Shown here: in pieces, positions 27,023 through 35,387 of the stretch | How positions within the stretch are numbered: the first letter of the stretch is position 1 | How the letters are laid out: each line of letters begins with the position of its first letter | Source of the DNA: Bradyrhizobium sp. SK17 | GTDB lineage: Bacteria; Pseudomonadota; Alphaproteobacteria; Rhizobiales; Xanthobacteraceae | Direction: 5' to 3' | NCBI RefSeq assembly: GCF_002831585.1 | Contig: NZ_CP025113.1 | Span: 2,929,001 to 2,993,000, forward strand | Length of the DNA stretch: 64,000 nt | Notes under the pieces: generated by a model | The model's input: the letters and a program-made list of their open reading frames with translations, nothing else | What the model was told of the DNA's origin: nothing | Databases searched by the model: none | Made by a program: the position numbers and the translations under genes

Positions 27023-28018
27023 ATGAGCCTCCCGACCACGAACCACGATCCCGGGTTTCGTATCACGCGGGCCAGCCACGTCGTCCTGACCGTCCGCGAT
27101 CTCGCCGCCAGCCGGCGGTTCTACGAAAAGGTGATCGGGTTGATCCTCACCGCGGAGGAGAGCGATGCGCTCTATTTCCGCGGCGTCGAGGAGGCCTGCC
27201 ATCACAGCCTTGTGTTGCGCAAGGGTGGCGGCGCCGCCTGCGCGCGGCTCGGCCTGCGGGTGTTCCAGGAGGATGACCTCGACCGGCTCAAGGGCTTTTT
27301 CGAGGCGCATGGCTGCCGCGTCGCCTGGGCCGAGGTGCCGCATCAGGGCCGCACGCTGCATGCGACCGATCCGGCCGGCACGCCGCTGGAGTTCTGCGCG
27401 ACCATGCCGATCGAGCCGCGCATGATCACCCAATTCACCCGCCATGGCGGCGGCTCGGCGCTGCGGCTCGACCATTACCAGGTGCTGACGCCTGAGGTGC
27501 GCAAGGCCTGCGAGTTCTACACCGCGGCGGGTTTTCGGCTCAGCGAATATATCGCCCCCGCGGGCACGTTCGATCTGCGCGGCGTGTTCTTGCAGCGCAA
27601 GGGCAATCCGCACGACATCGTGTTCTTCAACGGTGCCGGACCGCGGCTGCATCATTTCGCGTTCCTGGCGCCCGAGGTGCATCATCTGCTCAACGCCTGC
27701 GACATCGCCGGCGAGCTCGGCTATGGCGCCGCCGTCGAACGCGGCCCGGGGCGGCACGGGCCGGGACACGCGATGTATGTCTACATGCGCGACCCCGACG
27801 GGCACCGCGTCGAGCTGTTCAACACGCATTACCAGATCATGGACATCGAGAACGAGCCGATCGGCTGGGACCCGTCCGACCACAAGATCTCGTTTCCCTG
27901 GGGGCTCCCGGCGCGGCAGGCCTGGTTCGAGGAGGCGACGCCGTTCGCCGATGTCGCGATCCGCGAGCCGCAGGTGAAGCCGAAGCCGTTGACGCTCGAG
28001 AGTTACCTCGCGAAGTAG
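27023..28018 (+). CDS. VOC-family extradiol (catechol 2,3-dioxygenase-like) dioxygenase
   Basis: Type I extradiol ring-cleavage dioxygenase of 331 residues built from two VOC domains. The N-terminal one begins ITRASHVVLTVRDLAASRRF. The C-terminal one carries the Fe(II) ligands: His in LRLDHYQVLTP, His in RLHHFAFLAP and Glu in DGHRVELFNTHY. ATG 27023 is preferred because GAAGG lies 5 nt upstream; GTG 27017 is also in frame. It closely resembles homoprotocatechuate 2,3-dioxygenase-type enzymes. The next gene, an MhpA-like hydroxylase, starts one base after its stop, so they form a hydroxylate-then-cleave pair. Confidence 0.88.
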   Translation: MSLPTTNHDPGFRITRASHVVLTVRDLAASRRFYEKVIGLILTAEESDALYFRGVEEACHHSLVLRKGGGAACARLGLRVFQEDDLDRLKGFFEAHGCRVAWAEVPHQGRTLHATDPAGTPLEFCATMPIEPRMITQFTRHGGGSALRLDHYQVLTPEVRKACEFYTAAGFRLSEYIAPAGTFDLRGVFLQRKGNPHDIVFFNGAGPRLHHFAFLAPEVHHLLNACDIAGELGYGAAVERGPGRHGPGHAMYVYMRDPDGHRVELFNTHYQIMDIENEPIGWDPSDHKISFPWGLPARQAWFEEATPFADVAIREPQVKPKPLTLESYLAK

Positions 28019-28019
28019 C

Positions 28020-29624
28020 ATGTCGATGCCGGTCGCGAACTCCCTTTATGACGCGGCGATCGTCGGCCTCGGGCCGGTCGGCGCCATCTTCGCCAATCTG
28101 CTCGCGAAAGCCGGACTGAGCGTCGCTGTCGTCGAGCGTGTCGCCGAGATCTACGACAAGCCGCGCGCGATCACGCTCGACCACGAGGCGCTGCGGGTGT
28201 TGCAGGCGATCGGGCTCGGCGATTTCATGGAGCAGGCGATCGCCCCGCATAATGGCTCGCACTATCTCGGCGTCGACGGCGAGATCATCAAGATCTTCGA
28301 CCCGATGCCGCCGCCGTTCCCGCTCGGCTGGATTCCGAATGTCACCTTCGTGCAGCCGGAGCTCGAGCAGGCGCTGCGCGACCAGCTCGCGGACGATCCG
28401 CATGTCGACATTTTCCTCGCGGCCGCCGGCGTGTCGTTGCAGCAGGACGACGGCGCGGTGACCCTGACCGCGCGGCGCGAGTCCGGCGCGGAGTTCGTGA
28501 TCCGCGCGCGCTATCTGGTCGGCTGCGACGGCGCCAACAGCTTTGTCCGCAAGCGGCTCGGCATCGGCCTGGACGATCTCGCCTTCGATGAATGCTGGAT
28601 GGTGGTGGACACGCTGACCAGCGATCCCGCCAAGCGGCCGGCCAAGAGTTTTCAGTATTGCTGGCCGTCGCGTCCGGGCACCTTCGTGCCGGGGCCGCGA
28701 AACTTGCGACGCTGGGAGATCAAGCTGCTGCCCGGCGAGGATCCGGAGGCCGCTGGCGCGCCTGACAATGTTGTCCGCCTGCTCAAGGGCTTCACCGATA
28801 TCTCCGATCTCACGATCTGGCGCTCGGCGGTCTATCGCTTCCATGCCCTGCTCGGGCAGCGCTGGCGCGATCGCCGGGTGCTGCTGATGGGCGACGCCGT
28901 GCACCAGACGCCGCCGTTCCTCGGGCAGGGCCTCTGCGCCGGCATCCGCGATGCCGTCAATCTGGCCTGGAAGCTCCGCCTGGTGCTGCGCGGCAACGCC
29001 GACGCGGCGCTGCTCGACAGTTACGAGATCGAGCGCAAGCCGCACGTTCGCGCCGTCGTCGCCAGCGCCAAGGAGTTCGGCAAGATCATCGGCGAGCTCG
29101 ATCCACTGGCCGCCGCCGAACGCGACCTGCGGCTGCGCGCCGAGTTGAAGGCTGGCAAGGCCGAGACCATCAGGCAGAAATTCATCCCGGACCTCGAGTC
29201 CGGCCTCATCGCGCCCGGCGCTGAACTTGCCGGGCGGCTGTTCGTGCAGCCGCATGTGCGCGCCCCCGACGGACGGATGTGCCGGCTCGACGACCTGTTG
29301 AAGCCGGAGTTTGCGATCGTGACGCTGGCCGCACAGCAGATGGCGTGGCTGTCGGAAACATCACGCGCCGGCTGGCAGCGCCTGTCCGGCGAACGCGTCG
29401 TCATCACCGCGTCGGGTGAGAGCTGCGACGCCAACGGCATTCTGAGCGTGGTCGAGCGCGACCGGCTGTTTGCCGACTGGATGCGGCAGCACGGCGTAGC
29501 GGCGGCCATCGTGCGGCCTGATCGCTACGTGTTCGGCGCCGCGTGCAGCGCCGAACAGCTCAACATGCTGGTCGAGCGATTGATCGGCGCGCTCGGCGCA
29601 AGAAAGTCGCCCGTCATTTCTTGA
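28020..29624 (+). CDS. MhpA-like FAD-dependent aromatic hydroxylase
   Basis: Class A flavoprotein monooxygenase of 534 residues, in the 3-(3-hydroxyphenyl)propionate hydroxylase group. FAD-binding AAIVGLGPVGAIFANLLAKA, the DG motif in LVGCDGANSFVRKRLGI, and the GD motif in LLMGDAVHQTPPFLGQGLCA are all clear, with a C-terminal thioredoxin-like domain. It would ortho-hydroxylate a phenolic acid to the catechol cleaved by the upstream dioxygenase, but no hydrolase (MhpC), hydratase or aldolase is nearby. The 3'-end overlaps the convergent HbpS gene by 11 nt. Substrate unconfirmed. Confidence 0.87.
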   Translation: MSMPVANSLYDAAIVGLGPVGAIFANLLAKAGLSVAVVERVAEIYDKPRAITLDHEALRVLQAIGLGDFMEQAIAPHNGSHYLGVDGEIIKIFDPMPPPFPLGWIPNVTFVQPELEQALRDQLADDPHVDIFLAAAGVSLQQDDGAVTLTARRESGAEFVIRARYLVGCDGANSFVRKRLGIGLDDLAFDECWMVVDTLTSDPAKRPAKSFQYCWPSRPGTFVPGPRNLRRWEIKLLPGEDPEAAGAPDNVVRLLKGFTDISDLTIWRSAVYRFHALLGQRWRDRRVLLMGDAVHQTPPFLGQGLCAGIRDAVNLAWKLRLVLRGNADAALLDSYEIERKPHVRAVVASAKEFGKIIGELDPLAAAERDLRLRAELKAGKAETIRQKFIPDLESGLIAPGAELAGRLFVQPHVRAPDGRMCRLDDLLKPEFAIVTLAAQQMAWLSETSRAGWQRLSGERVVITASGESCDANGILSVVERDRLFADWMRQHGVAAAIVRPDRYVFGAACSAEQLNMLVERLIGALGARKSPVIS

Positions 29625-30087
29625 TGTCGGCTGCGACCAGGACGCGATGGCCGCGCAATAGCTCCTGCAAGGCCAACAGCGCAGCGAGGCCGCATTGGGT
29701 GTCCTGCTCGCCATTGCCGCCGCTCAGCCCGATGCCGCCGACCACCTCGTCGTCGACGACGATCGGAAAGCCGCCGACGAACACCGCGAACTTGCCGTCG
29801 AAGCTCCACTGGATGCCGAACGCCTCGTTGCCGGGCAAAGCGGGGCCGTTCGGCGGCTGATTGAACAGATGCGTCGAACGCTTGTGGCCGGCCGCGGTGA
29901 ACGCCTTGTTCCAGGCGATCTGCGGGCCGGTCACCCGCGCGCCGTCCATCCGTTCCAGGGCCAGCGGGTAACCACCATCGTCAGTCACGCAGACCGTCTC
30001 GGTGACGCCGATCTCGGCCGATTTTCGGATCGCGGCGGCGATCATATGGCGGGCTTCGGCAAGCTCGAGTTTGAATGTCTGTCTCAT
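29614..30087 (-). CDS. GlcG/HbpS-family heme-binding-like protein
   Basis: 157 residues of the GlcG/HbpS fold, cytoplasmic, without a signal peptide. Typical segments: KSAEIGVTETVCVTDDGGYP, RMDGARVTGPQIAWNKAFTA, GIQWSFDGKFAVFVGGFPIV and the GIGLSGGNGEQDTQC tail. Family members bind heme or corrinoid degradation products or act as small-molecule accessory proteins in catabolic operons; the function is often unproven. It ends the permease-aldehyde dehydrogenase operon, 36 nt after the dehydrogenase. Confidence 0.85.
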   Translation of the reverse strand: MRQTFKLELAEARHMIAAAIRKSAEIGVTETVCVTDDGGYPLALERMDGARVTGPQIAWNKAFTAAGHKRSTHLFNQPPNGPALPGNEAFGIQWSFDGKFAVFVGGFPIVVDDEVVGGIGLSGGNGEQDTQCGLAALLALQELLRGHRVLVAADIKK

Positions 30088-30123
30088 CGTTCTCTTTCGA
30101 TATTGAGGGGTGTCGATCGCGGC

Positions 30124-31617
30124 TCAAACGCCGCGATAGACCGTCTTGATCTGGGTGTAGAATTCGAGACCGGTGCGGCCGGACTCGCGGAATGTCGAGG
30201 TGCTCGATCGCTTCAGGCCGCCGAACGGCGCGTTGATCAGATTGCCGGTCGTGGTGCGGTTGATCTTCACCGTGCCGGACTGGATGTCGTTGGCGAAATC
30301 GTGCATCACGCGCGGGTTGCGCGTCACGATCGCAGCCGACAGGCCGTATTCGCTGGCATTGGCCTTGGCGATCGCGTCGGCATAGCTCTCGACCTCGATG
30401 ATCGCGATCACGGGACCGAAGATCTCCTCGCGCGCGATCGTCATCTCCTGGGTCACGTCGGTGAAGATCGCGGGCGAGACGAAGTACCCGCCATCGAAGC
30501 CTGCGCCGGTGAGCCGATCGCCGCCGTAGAGGTGCGTCGCCTCCGCCTTGCCGATCGCGACATAGCGCAGCACGGTCTCGAGTTGCCGCGCGGTGGCGAG
30601 CGGCCCCATCTCCATGCCGCTCGTGAGACCGCTGCCGATCTTGATCGCCTGCACCCTGGCGAGCAGCCGGGCGGTGAATTCGGACCGCACCTGTTTCATG
30701 ACCAGCACCCGGCTGGTGCCGGTGCAGGCCTGGCCCGCCAGCGACAGACCGCCCTTGATGGCTAGGTCGACGGCCTGGTCGAGATCGGCATCGTCCATCA
30801 CGATCAGCGGGTTCTTGCCGCCGAGCTCCATCTGCGTGCGGGTGATGAAGCCGACCGCGCTGCAGATCTGTTCGCCGGCAGTGGTCGATCCCGTGAAGGA
30901 GATCGCCCGGATCACCGGCGGTTCGGTGATGGCGGGCCCGATCTCGCCGGCCCTGCCGGTGATGAAGTTGAGCACGCCCTTCGGCAGCCCCGCCGCGATC
31001 AGCGCTTCCGCCAACCGGTAGCCGCTGAGCGGCGCATCCGATGAGGGCTTGAACACCACGGTGTTGCCGGTGACGAGGGCCGGCGCGATCTTGCGCGCCG
31101 GAATCGAAATCGGAAAATTCCACGGCGTGATGACCGAAACGACACCGAGCGGCTCGCGCAGCGTGTAGACGGTCATGTCGGCATCGTCGTTCGGGAACAC
31201 TTCGCCCGTCCACGACTGCCCTTCGACCGCGTAGAAGCGGAAGGTCTGAGCCGAGCGCACCACCTCGTCGCGGGCGAGGCCGAGCGACTTGCCCATTTCG
31301 CGCGTCATCTCGCGCGCAATCCGATCGGCGTGCGACTCGAGGTGATCAGCCGCGCGATTCAGGACGGCGGCGCGTTTGGAGATCGGCGTCCGCCTCCAGC
31401 CTTCGAATGCAGCGGCGGCGGCATCGACGGCGGCCCGCGCCTCCGTGGCGCTGGATTCCTGGAAGCGCCCGACAATGTCGGCATTGTCGGCGGGGTTGAT
31501 ATTCGCGGTCAGCCTTCCCGATGCGCTGCGGACGCGCTCGCCGGCGATCAGGTTGGGGAACTCCTCGATCTCGGTCGGCGTGGAGGGGTGGGTGTTGCGC
31601 ATAGCCGCTTCAGTCAT
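30124..31617 (-). CDS. NAD(P)-dependent aldehyde dehydrogenase
   Basis: 497 residues. ALDH landmarks: [27 protein letters not shown] segment, FKPSSDAPLSG, FTGSTTAGEQ, catalytic Glu in MELGGKNPLIV, catalytic Cys298 in GQACTGTSRV, and EEIFGPVIAI. It is most like semialdehyde dehydrogenases, yet clearly different from the dehydrogenase at 785-2233. ATG 31617 is favoured over TTG 31623. It lies 15 nt after the permease and before HbpS. Co-transcription with a transporter, opposite the HDO operon, suggests it oxidises an aldehyde released from the imported substrate. Confidence 0.9.
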   Translation of the reverse strand: MTEAAMRNTHPSTPTEIEEFPNLIAGERVRSASGRLTANINPADNADIVGRFQESSATEARAAVDAAAAAFEGWRRTPISKRAAVLNRAADHLESHADRIAREMTREMGKSLGLARDEVVRSAQTFRFYAVEGQSWTGEVFPNDDADMTVYTLREPLGVVSVITPWNFPISIPARKIAPALVTGNTVVFKPSSDAPLSGYRLAEALIAAGLPKGVLNFITGRAGEIGPAITEPPVIRAISFTGSTTAGEQICSAVGFITRTQMELGGKNPLIVMDDADLDQAVDLAIKGGLSLAGQACTGTSRVLVMKQVRSEFTARLLARVQAIKIGSGLTSGMEMGPLATARQLETVLRYVAIGKAEATHLYGGDRLTGAGFDGGYFVSPAIFTDVTQEMTIAREEIFGPVIAIIEVESYADAIAKANASEYGLSAAIVTRNPRVMHDFANDIQSGTVKINRTTTGNLINAPFGGLKRSSTSTFRESGRTGLEFYTQIKTVYRGV

Positions 31618-31632
31618 CGTCAAAAGGCCTCT

Positions 31633-33174
31633 TCAATGAAAGATCAGAACCGCTGCGATCGTCGACGCCGCGAGCCCGGTCAGCACCGGAAGCATCGCGG
31701 TTCGCACGATCGTGAACACCGGCACGCGCGCGAAGCCGGCCACCGCGATCAGCGACGACCATGCCACGAGCGTGCCGCCACCGGTCCACACCGCGCCCAT
31801 CTGGCCGATCGCGGCGAGCGTCGCGGGCTCCAGCCCGACCGAAGGTGCCAGCGCGCCCGACAGCGAGCCGGTCAGCGGCAGGCCGGCGAAGCCGGAGCCG
31901 TCGATGCCGGTGATCATGCCGGCGATCAGGACGCCGAAGGCGACGAAGAACTCGTTGCCTGGTATCCAGGCCTGCGCGGTCTGGATCAGTTCGAACAGCA
32001 GGCTTGGCGCCTGGGCCGCGGGCACGCCGAGGATCGGCGAGGACAGGCCGGGTTCGGCGCCGAGAAAGAAGAAGCCCGCGATCGGCAGCACCGAGCCCAT
32101 CGCCTTGAAGGCGAAGACGAAGCCCTCGGTGACGTGATCGGCGCTGGTGTCGAGGAATTTTCGCAGATCGTCAGTGACAAAGGACGCGCAGATCATCAGC
32201 ATCGCCGCGACGCCGCCGACCAATGCCGCGGCGTCGCCGCCCTTGAGATCGTGACCGATGCCGAGCTTGGCCAGCACCATCACGGCGATCACGCAGAGAA
32301 AGGCGAGCGGGGTCGCGACCGCGAAGAACTTCGACCAACGCTCGCGGCGGGTCGGCACTTTCGCCAGTTCCTTGTCGATCTGCGCCTGGGTTGCGAACGG
32401 GCATTGGCCCTCGGCGGTGCCGCGCGCGATCTCGGCCTTGTCGAAAGTTCCTTCCTGCTCGAGCCGGGCCAGCTCTCCATTGCTCGACTGCGCCTGCCAG
32501 CGTTCCAGCAAGCGGTCGTCGGGCTTGGTGATCGACTTGCGGATCGAGAGATAGGCGAGCGTCAGCGCAACGCCGCCGGTGATCAGCGAGAGCACCAGCG
32601 CGCGGTCGGCAACCATCGCGGCGCTGACCGCGGCGCCGGCCGCCTTGGCGCTGATCCCGGGGGCGACGCCGATCACGTAATCCGACGACAATGCCATGCC
32701 TTGTCCGGCGATCGCGATGGCGATGGCGCCGCCGAGTGGCGGCAGCCCGGCCGCGATCGCCGCCGGCAACAGCACCGCGGAGACCAGCGGCACCGCAGGC
32801 GTCGGCCAGAAGAACAGCGAGATCACATAGGTGATCGCGGCGAGCACGAAGTAGGCGGTGTGCCCGGTCTTCATCACGGCACGGAACGGCTCGACCATGC
32901 GGATGTCGGAGCGGAGCACCTTGAGCGCATTCAGCAGCGCGGTCATCAGCGCGATCACCAGGAAGATGTTGAAGAGCTCCTTTGCGGCGGTGAAGCTCGC
33001 ATTGAACACGCTGGCAAGCGCTGCGACCGGACTGTGAGTCCAGGCCAGTGCGACCAGGAATGTCGCGATCACCGACGGCACCACGACGTTGGCGCGCCAG
33101 ATCATGGTCAGGACGATGACGGCGACGCCGAGCAGATAGACCCAATGCGCGGCAACGATCGGAACGTGCTGCAT
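31633..33174 (-). CDS. Integral membrane permease, ion-transporter superfamily-like
   Basis: About 513 residues with roughly 12 hydrophobic spans and a charged cytoplasmic loop near residues 215-275 (KSITKPDDRLLERWQ and RRERWSKFF). I do not recognise a precise family. The Gly-rich re-entrant-like stretches MITGIDGSGFAGLPLTGSL and QMGAVWTGGGTLVAWSSLI resemble organic-anion permeases of the GntP/LctP/TRAP type. ATG 33174 has GGGGGAAG upstream. It is first in an operon with the aldehyde dehydrogenase and HbpS, and its promoter mirrors the HDO promoter. Probably imports the organic acid this locus degrades; the substrate is unknown. Confidence 0.75.
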   Translation of the reverse strand: MQHVPIVAAHWVYLLGVAVIVLTMIWRANVVVPSVIATFLVALAWTHSPVAALASVFNASFTAAKELFNIFLVIALMTALLNALKVLRSDIRMVEPFRAVMKTGHTAYFVLAAITYVISLFFWPTPAVPLVSAVLLPAAIAAGLPPLGGAIAIAIAGQGMALSSDYVIGVAPGISAKAAGAAVSAAMVADRALVLSLITGGVALTLAYLSIRKSITKPDDRLLERWQAQSSNGELARLEQEGTFDKAEIARGTAEGQCPFATQAQIDKELAKVPTRRERWSKFFAVATPLAFLCVIAVMVLAKLGIGHDLKGGDAAALVGGVAAMLMICASFVTDDLRKFLDTSADHVTEGFVFAFKAMGSVLPIAGFFFLGAEPGLSSPILGVPAAQAPSLLFELIQTAQAWIPGNEFFVAFGVLIAGMITGIDGSGFAGLPLTGSLSGALAPSVGLEPATLAAIGQMGAVWTGGGTLVAWSSLIAVAGFARVPVFTIVRTAMLPVLTGLAASTIAAVLIFH

Positions 33175-33202
33175 GCTTATTGCTTCCCCCTGTTTGCCCA
33201 AC

Positions 33203-33229
33203 AATGTATACTGTATTCAAGAATGACAA
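33203..33229 (-). promoter_or_regulatory. Permease-operon promoter with ACAGTATACA operator
   Basis: Leftward TTGTCA (33229-33224) is followed after 9 nt by ACAGTATACATT (33214-33203), which covers the probable -10 (TACATT, 15-nt spacer). The motif, its orientation and its distance from the -35 element match the HDO promoter on the other strand. Probably repressed by the FCD-type GntR product at 35388. Confidence 0.55.
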
Positions 33230-33375
33230 GCCCAAATTGAAGGCCGGACGTTCGGATATTTGTCGGGCAAAGGGGCGGCCGACTGCATTATGAGGCATGA
33301 AATGCCTATGATCGGAGCGGTCGTGCATCGCGCGTGGGCAGGGTGATCCAGCGGTCTGCGCCATGCGCTTTGATG

Positions 33376-33408
33376 TTGACACGCCCAAAAACAGTATACA
33401 ATATACAT
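33376..33408 (+). promoter_or_regulatory. HDO-operon promoter with ACAGTATACA operator
   Basis: TTGACA (33376-33381), 9 nt, then ACAGTATACAAT (33391-33402), extended by a second half-site ATATAC (33401-33406). The probable -10 is TACAAT (33397-33402; 15-nt spacer) or CAATAT (17-nt spacer). The layout is a mirror image of the permease promoter. Confidence 0.58.
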
Positions 33409-33476
33409 CAAAGACGTCGCCGCGACCGGCGGCCCGACGCCCGGACGGCAGTTCTTCACGGCACAGGAGCGCAACG

Positions 33477-34244
33477 ATGCAGAAGCTGATGGATCATGTG
33501 GAATTTCGAACCGCCCTCGAGAACGCCATCAAGGGAAAGAGCGCCAACAAGGCTCCGTTCAGCGTGGCCTGGGCCAGCGGCAAGCTGAGCCGTGCGCATC
33601 TCGCGCGCTGGGCCGAGAACCACTACCACTATGTCGGTCCGTTCGCCGACTATCTCGGCTACATCTACGCGCGGATGCCGGAGCAGTATCAGGAGGCCAA
33701 GGACTTCCTGCTTGCCAACATGTATGAGGAGGAGATCGGCGGCGATCGTCACACCGATCTTTTGATCCGCTTCGCCGAGGCCTGCGGTACGACCGCGGCG
33801 CGGGTCAAGGACCCCGACAACATGACCCCGACCACCCGGGGCTTGCAGAGCTGGTGCTATTCGGTCGCGATGCGCGAGGATCCGATCGTCGCGGTCGCGG
33901 GCCTCGTGGTCGGCCTGGAATCGCAGGTGCCGTCGATCTACCGCAAGCAGACCCCGACCTTGCGTGAGAAGTACAAGTTCACCGACGAGGAGGTCGAGTT
34001 CTTCGATCTCCACATCGTCTCCGACGAGATCCACGGCGAACGCGGCTACCAGATCGTGCTGGAGCACGCCGACACGGTCGAATTGCAGCAGCGTTGCCTG
34101 AAGATTTGCGAGATCGGCGCGCAGATGCGGCTGCTCTACACCACGGCGCTGTATCACGACTACGTCGCGGGCGAGATTCCGCTGGCCGAGCTCGATCTCG
34201 CCACCGGGGTCACTGCCGAGGAGCGCGTGCTGTTGCAGGCCTGA
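33477..34244 (+). CDS. Heme-oxygenase-like diiron oxidase (HDO; PqqC/TenA/CADD-like fold)
   Basis: 255 residues, all-helical, no signal peptide. The metal ligand pattern of the HDO protein CADD (E81, H88, E142, H174, D178, H181) is matched by E85, H92, E148, H179, D183 and H186, seen in MYEEEIGGDRH, VVGLESQVPS and DLHIVSDEIHGE. Such enzymes use O2 for unusual reactions: C-C cleavage (BesC), decarboxylation (UndA), N-oxidation (SznF) or self-sacrificing pABA formation (CADD). AGGAG precedes ATG 33477. It heads an operon with two ferredoxins, a 98-aa protein and a GntR regulator, so electron delivery to the diiron centre is likely. Substrate unknown; a CADD-like folate role is the main alternative. 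Confidence 0.85.
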   Translation: MQKLMDHVEFRTALENAIKGKSANKAPFSVAWASGKLSRAHLARWAENHYHYVGPFADYLGYIYARMPEQYQEAKDFLLANMYEEEIGGDRHTDLLIRFAEACGTTAARVKDPDNMTPTTRGLQSWCYSVAMREDPIVAVAGLVVGLESQVPSIYRKQTPTLREKYKFTDEEVEFFDLHIVSDEIHGERGYQIVLEHADTVELQQRCLKICEIGAQMRLLYTTALYHDYVAGEIPLAELDLATGVTAEERVLLQA

Positions 34245-34270
34245 CCGGTCAGGGAACGGAGAACGGCGCG

Positions 34271-34615
34271 ATGCCCAAGGTGGTTTTTCACCGCAACGGC
34301 GAGACCTTCACCGGCGAGGTCAAGGAGAACACCAATCTCGTCGTGCGTGCGGGCATCCGCCAGTTTCCCTATCCGAACTTCCTCTATGGCTGCGGCATGG
34401 GGAAGTGCGGGAAATGCGCGTCGCGGATCATCGCGGGCGGCGAGCATCTGCCGGAGCCGAACTGGAAAGAGAAGAAGCGTCTCGGCGCCAGGATCGAGCA
34501 AGGCTACCGTCTCGCCTGCCAGCTCTGGCTCACGCACGACGTTGAACTATCGCAAGAGGCCATGCCGCTCGCCGACGTCGTCGCGCCGGCCGGCGCAGCG
34601 GTTGGGAGGCCGTGA
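34271..34615 (+). CDS. [2Fe-2S] ferredoxin (first of two)
   Basis: 114 residues with a beta-grasp plant-type ferredoxin fold. Cluster ligands are C41, C46 and C49 in YGCGMGKCGKC and C83 in RLACQLWLTH. An insertion (HLPEPNWKEKKRLGARI) lies before the last Cys, and a 25-residue hydrophobic tail follows. Starts 26 nt after the HDO gene. Likely electron donor to the HDO enzyme. A longer upstream reading frame overlaps the HDO gene and is not supported. Confidence 0.88.
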   Translation: MPKVVFHRNGETFTGEVKENTNLVVRAGIRQFPYPNFLYGCGMGKCGKCASRIIAGGEHLPEPNWKEKKRLGARIEQGYRLACQLWLTHDVELSQEAMPLADVVAPAGAAVGRP

Positions 34616-34618
34616 CCG

Positions 34619-34915
34619 ATGTATGTGATACTGACGAGCAAGCCGGGACAGTTTCGCACCGAGATCGTTGAGGGGCTGCGGCCGCTCGCGGCCTACGACT
34701 ATTTGTTCTACGGCACCAGGAAGGCGACATTCGTGATCGCCGAGCTGATCAAGGAGACCAAGGTCAAGGTCGTCGACGAGGCCTGGTCGCCGCCGATCGT
34801 GAACGAGGTGCCCTCGAAGTTTCTCGAGAAGTTCGAAACCCCGGAACGGGCGCTGAGCGAGCTCGAGCATCTCATCACCTTCGGCCACATGGACACCAAG
34901 CTGCGCAAGCTCTGA
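34619..34915 (+). CDS. Unrecognised 98-aa protein between the two ferredoxins
   Basis: I do not recognise the family. It is a soluble, mixed alpha/beta protein of 98 residues with no Cys. Visible features: an N-terminal strand MYVILTSKPGQFRTEI, an aromatic YDYLFYGTRKATFVIAEL segment, and a C-terminal helical KFETPERALSELEHLI. It starts 3 nt after one ferredoxin and ends 11 nt before the other. Small cofactorless proteins placed like this can be coupling or effector subunits of diiron oxygenases; that role here is a guess from position. Confidence 0.8.
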   Translation: MYVILTSKPGQFRTEIVEGLRPLAAYDYLFYGTRKATFVIAELIKETKVKVVDEAWSPPIVNEVPSKFLEKFETPERALSELEHLITFGHMDTKLRKL

Positions 34916-34926
34916 CGGATATTGCG

Positions 34927-35256
34927 ATGATCGAAGTCACGTTTCTGACCAATGGTGGGAAAACCGTGACCGCGCCGGAGAACAGCAACCTGCTGCGCGT
35001 CTCGCTGCGCGAGCAGGGCGGCATTCCGTTCAAATGCGGCGGCGGCCTCTGCGGAACCTGCAAGTGCCTGATCGAGAGCGGCATCGAGAACACCGATGCG
35101 ATCAAGCCGAAGGAGCGCAAGCACCTCACCGAAGAGCAGTTCGCGGCGGGCTACCGGATGGCGTGCCAGACCTTTCTCAACGGCAGCGTCAGCGTATCGT
35201 GGACGCCGCGAAGCGCCGTGCCGCCGGCGCGGCCGGTAGCTGTTGACGGCGAATGA
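34927..35256 (+). CDS. [2Fe-2S] ferredoxin (second of two)
   Basis: 109 residues, plant-type ferredoxin. Ligands C37, C42 and C45 in KCGGGLCGTCK and C80 in RMACQTFLNG; an extra Cys (C47) follows the cluster loop. It differs clearly from the first ferredoxin (shorter insertion, different tail), so it is not a recent duplicate. Fourth gene of the HDO operon, 11 nt after the 98-aa gene. Two ferredoxins suggest either a two-step electron relay or separate partners; no dedicated reductase is encoded nearby. Confidence 0.88.
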   Translation: MIEVTFLTNGGKTVTAPENSNLLRVSLREQGGIPFKCGGGLCGTCKCLIESGIENTDAIKPKERKHLTEEQFAAGYRMACQTFLNGSVSVSWTPRSAVPPARPVAVDGE

Positions 35257-35387
35257 GCGCGGCTTGATGGCACGCAGCCGGCGGTCTAAATACCGATTTG
35301 CCGCCGTTCGGCCGGGAGTCTGGCAGCTCGTTGGACCTCGTCACGTGGTCCATCAAACGAATGAAGCGGGGCCGGACAGGTCACCTC

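Larger units (their letters stand above)
33175..33476. other. 302-nt divergent control region
   Basis: This gap separates the permease and HDO starts and holds no convincing gene. It contains two outward-facing promoters with a shared operator (see 33203-33229 and 33376-33408); no other clear structure was seen. The longer reading frame that enters it from the HDO gene lacks a ribosome binding site and is unlikely to be translated. Confidence 0.6.

Noticed and set aside
31330..33240. Plus-strand open frame of 636 codons
   Set aside because: Antisense to the permease and aldehyde dehydrogenase; His/Arg/Gly-rich, no domain.
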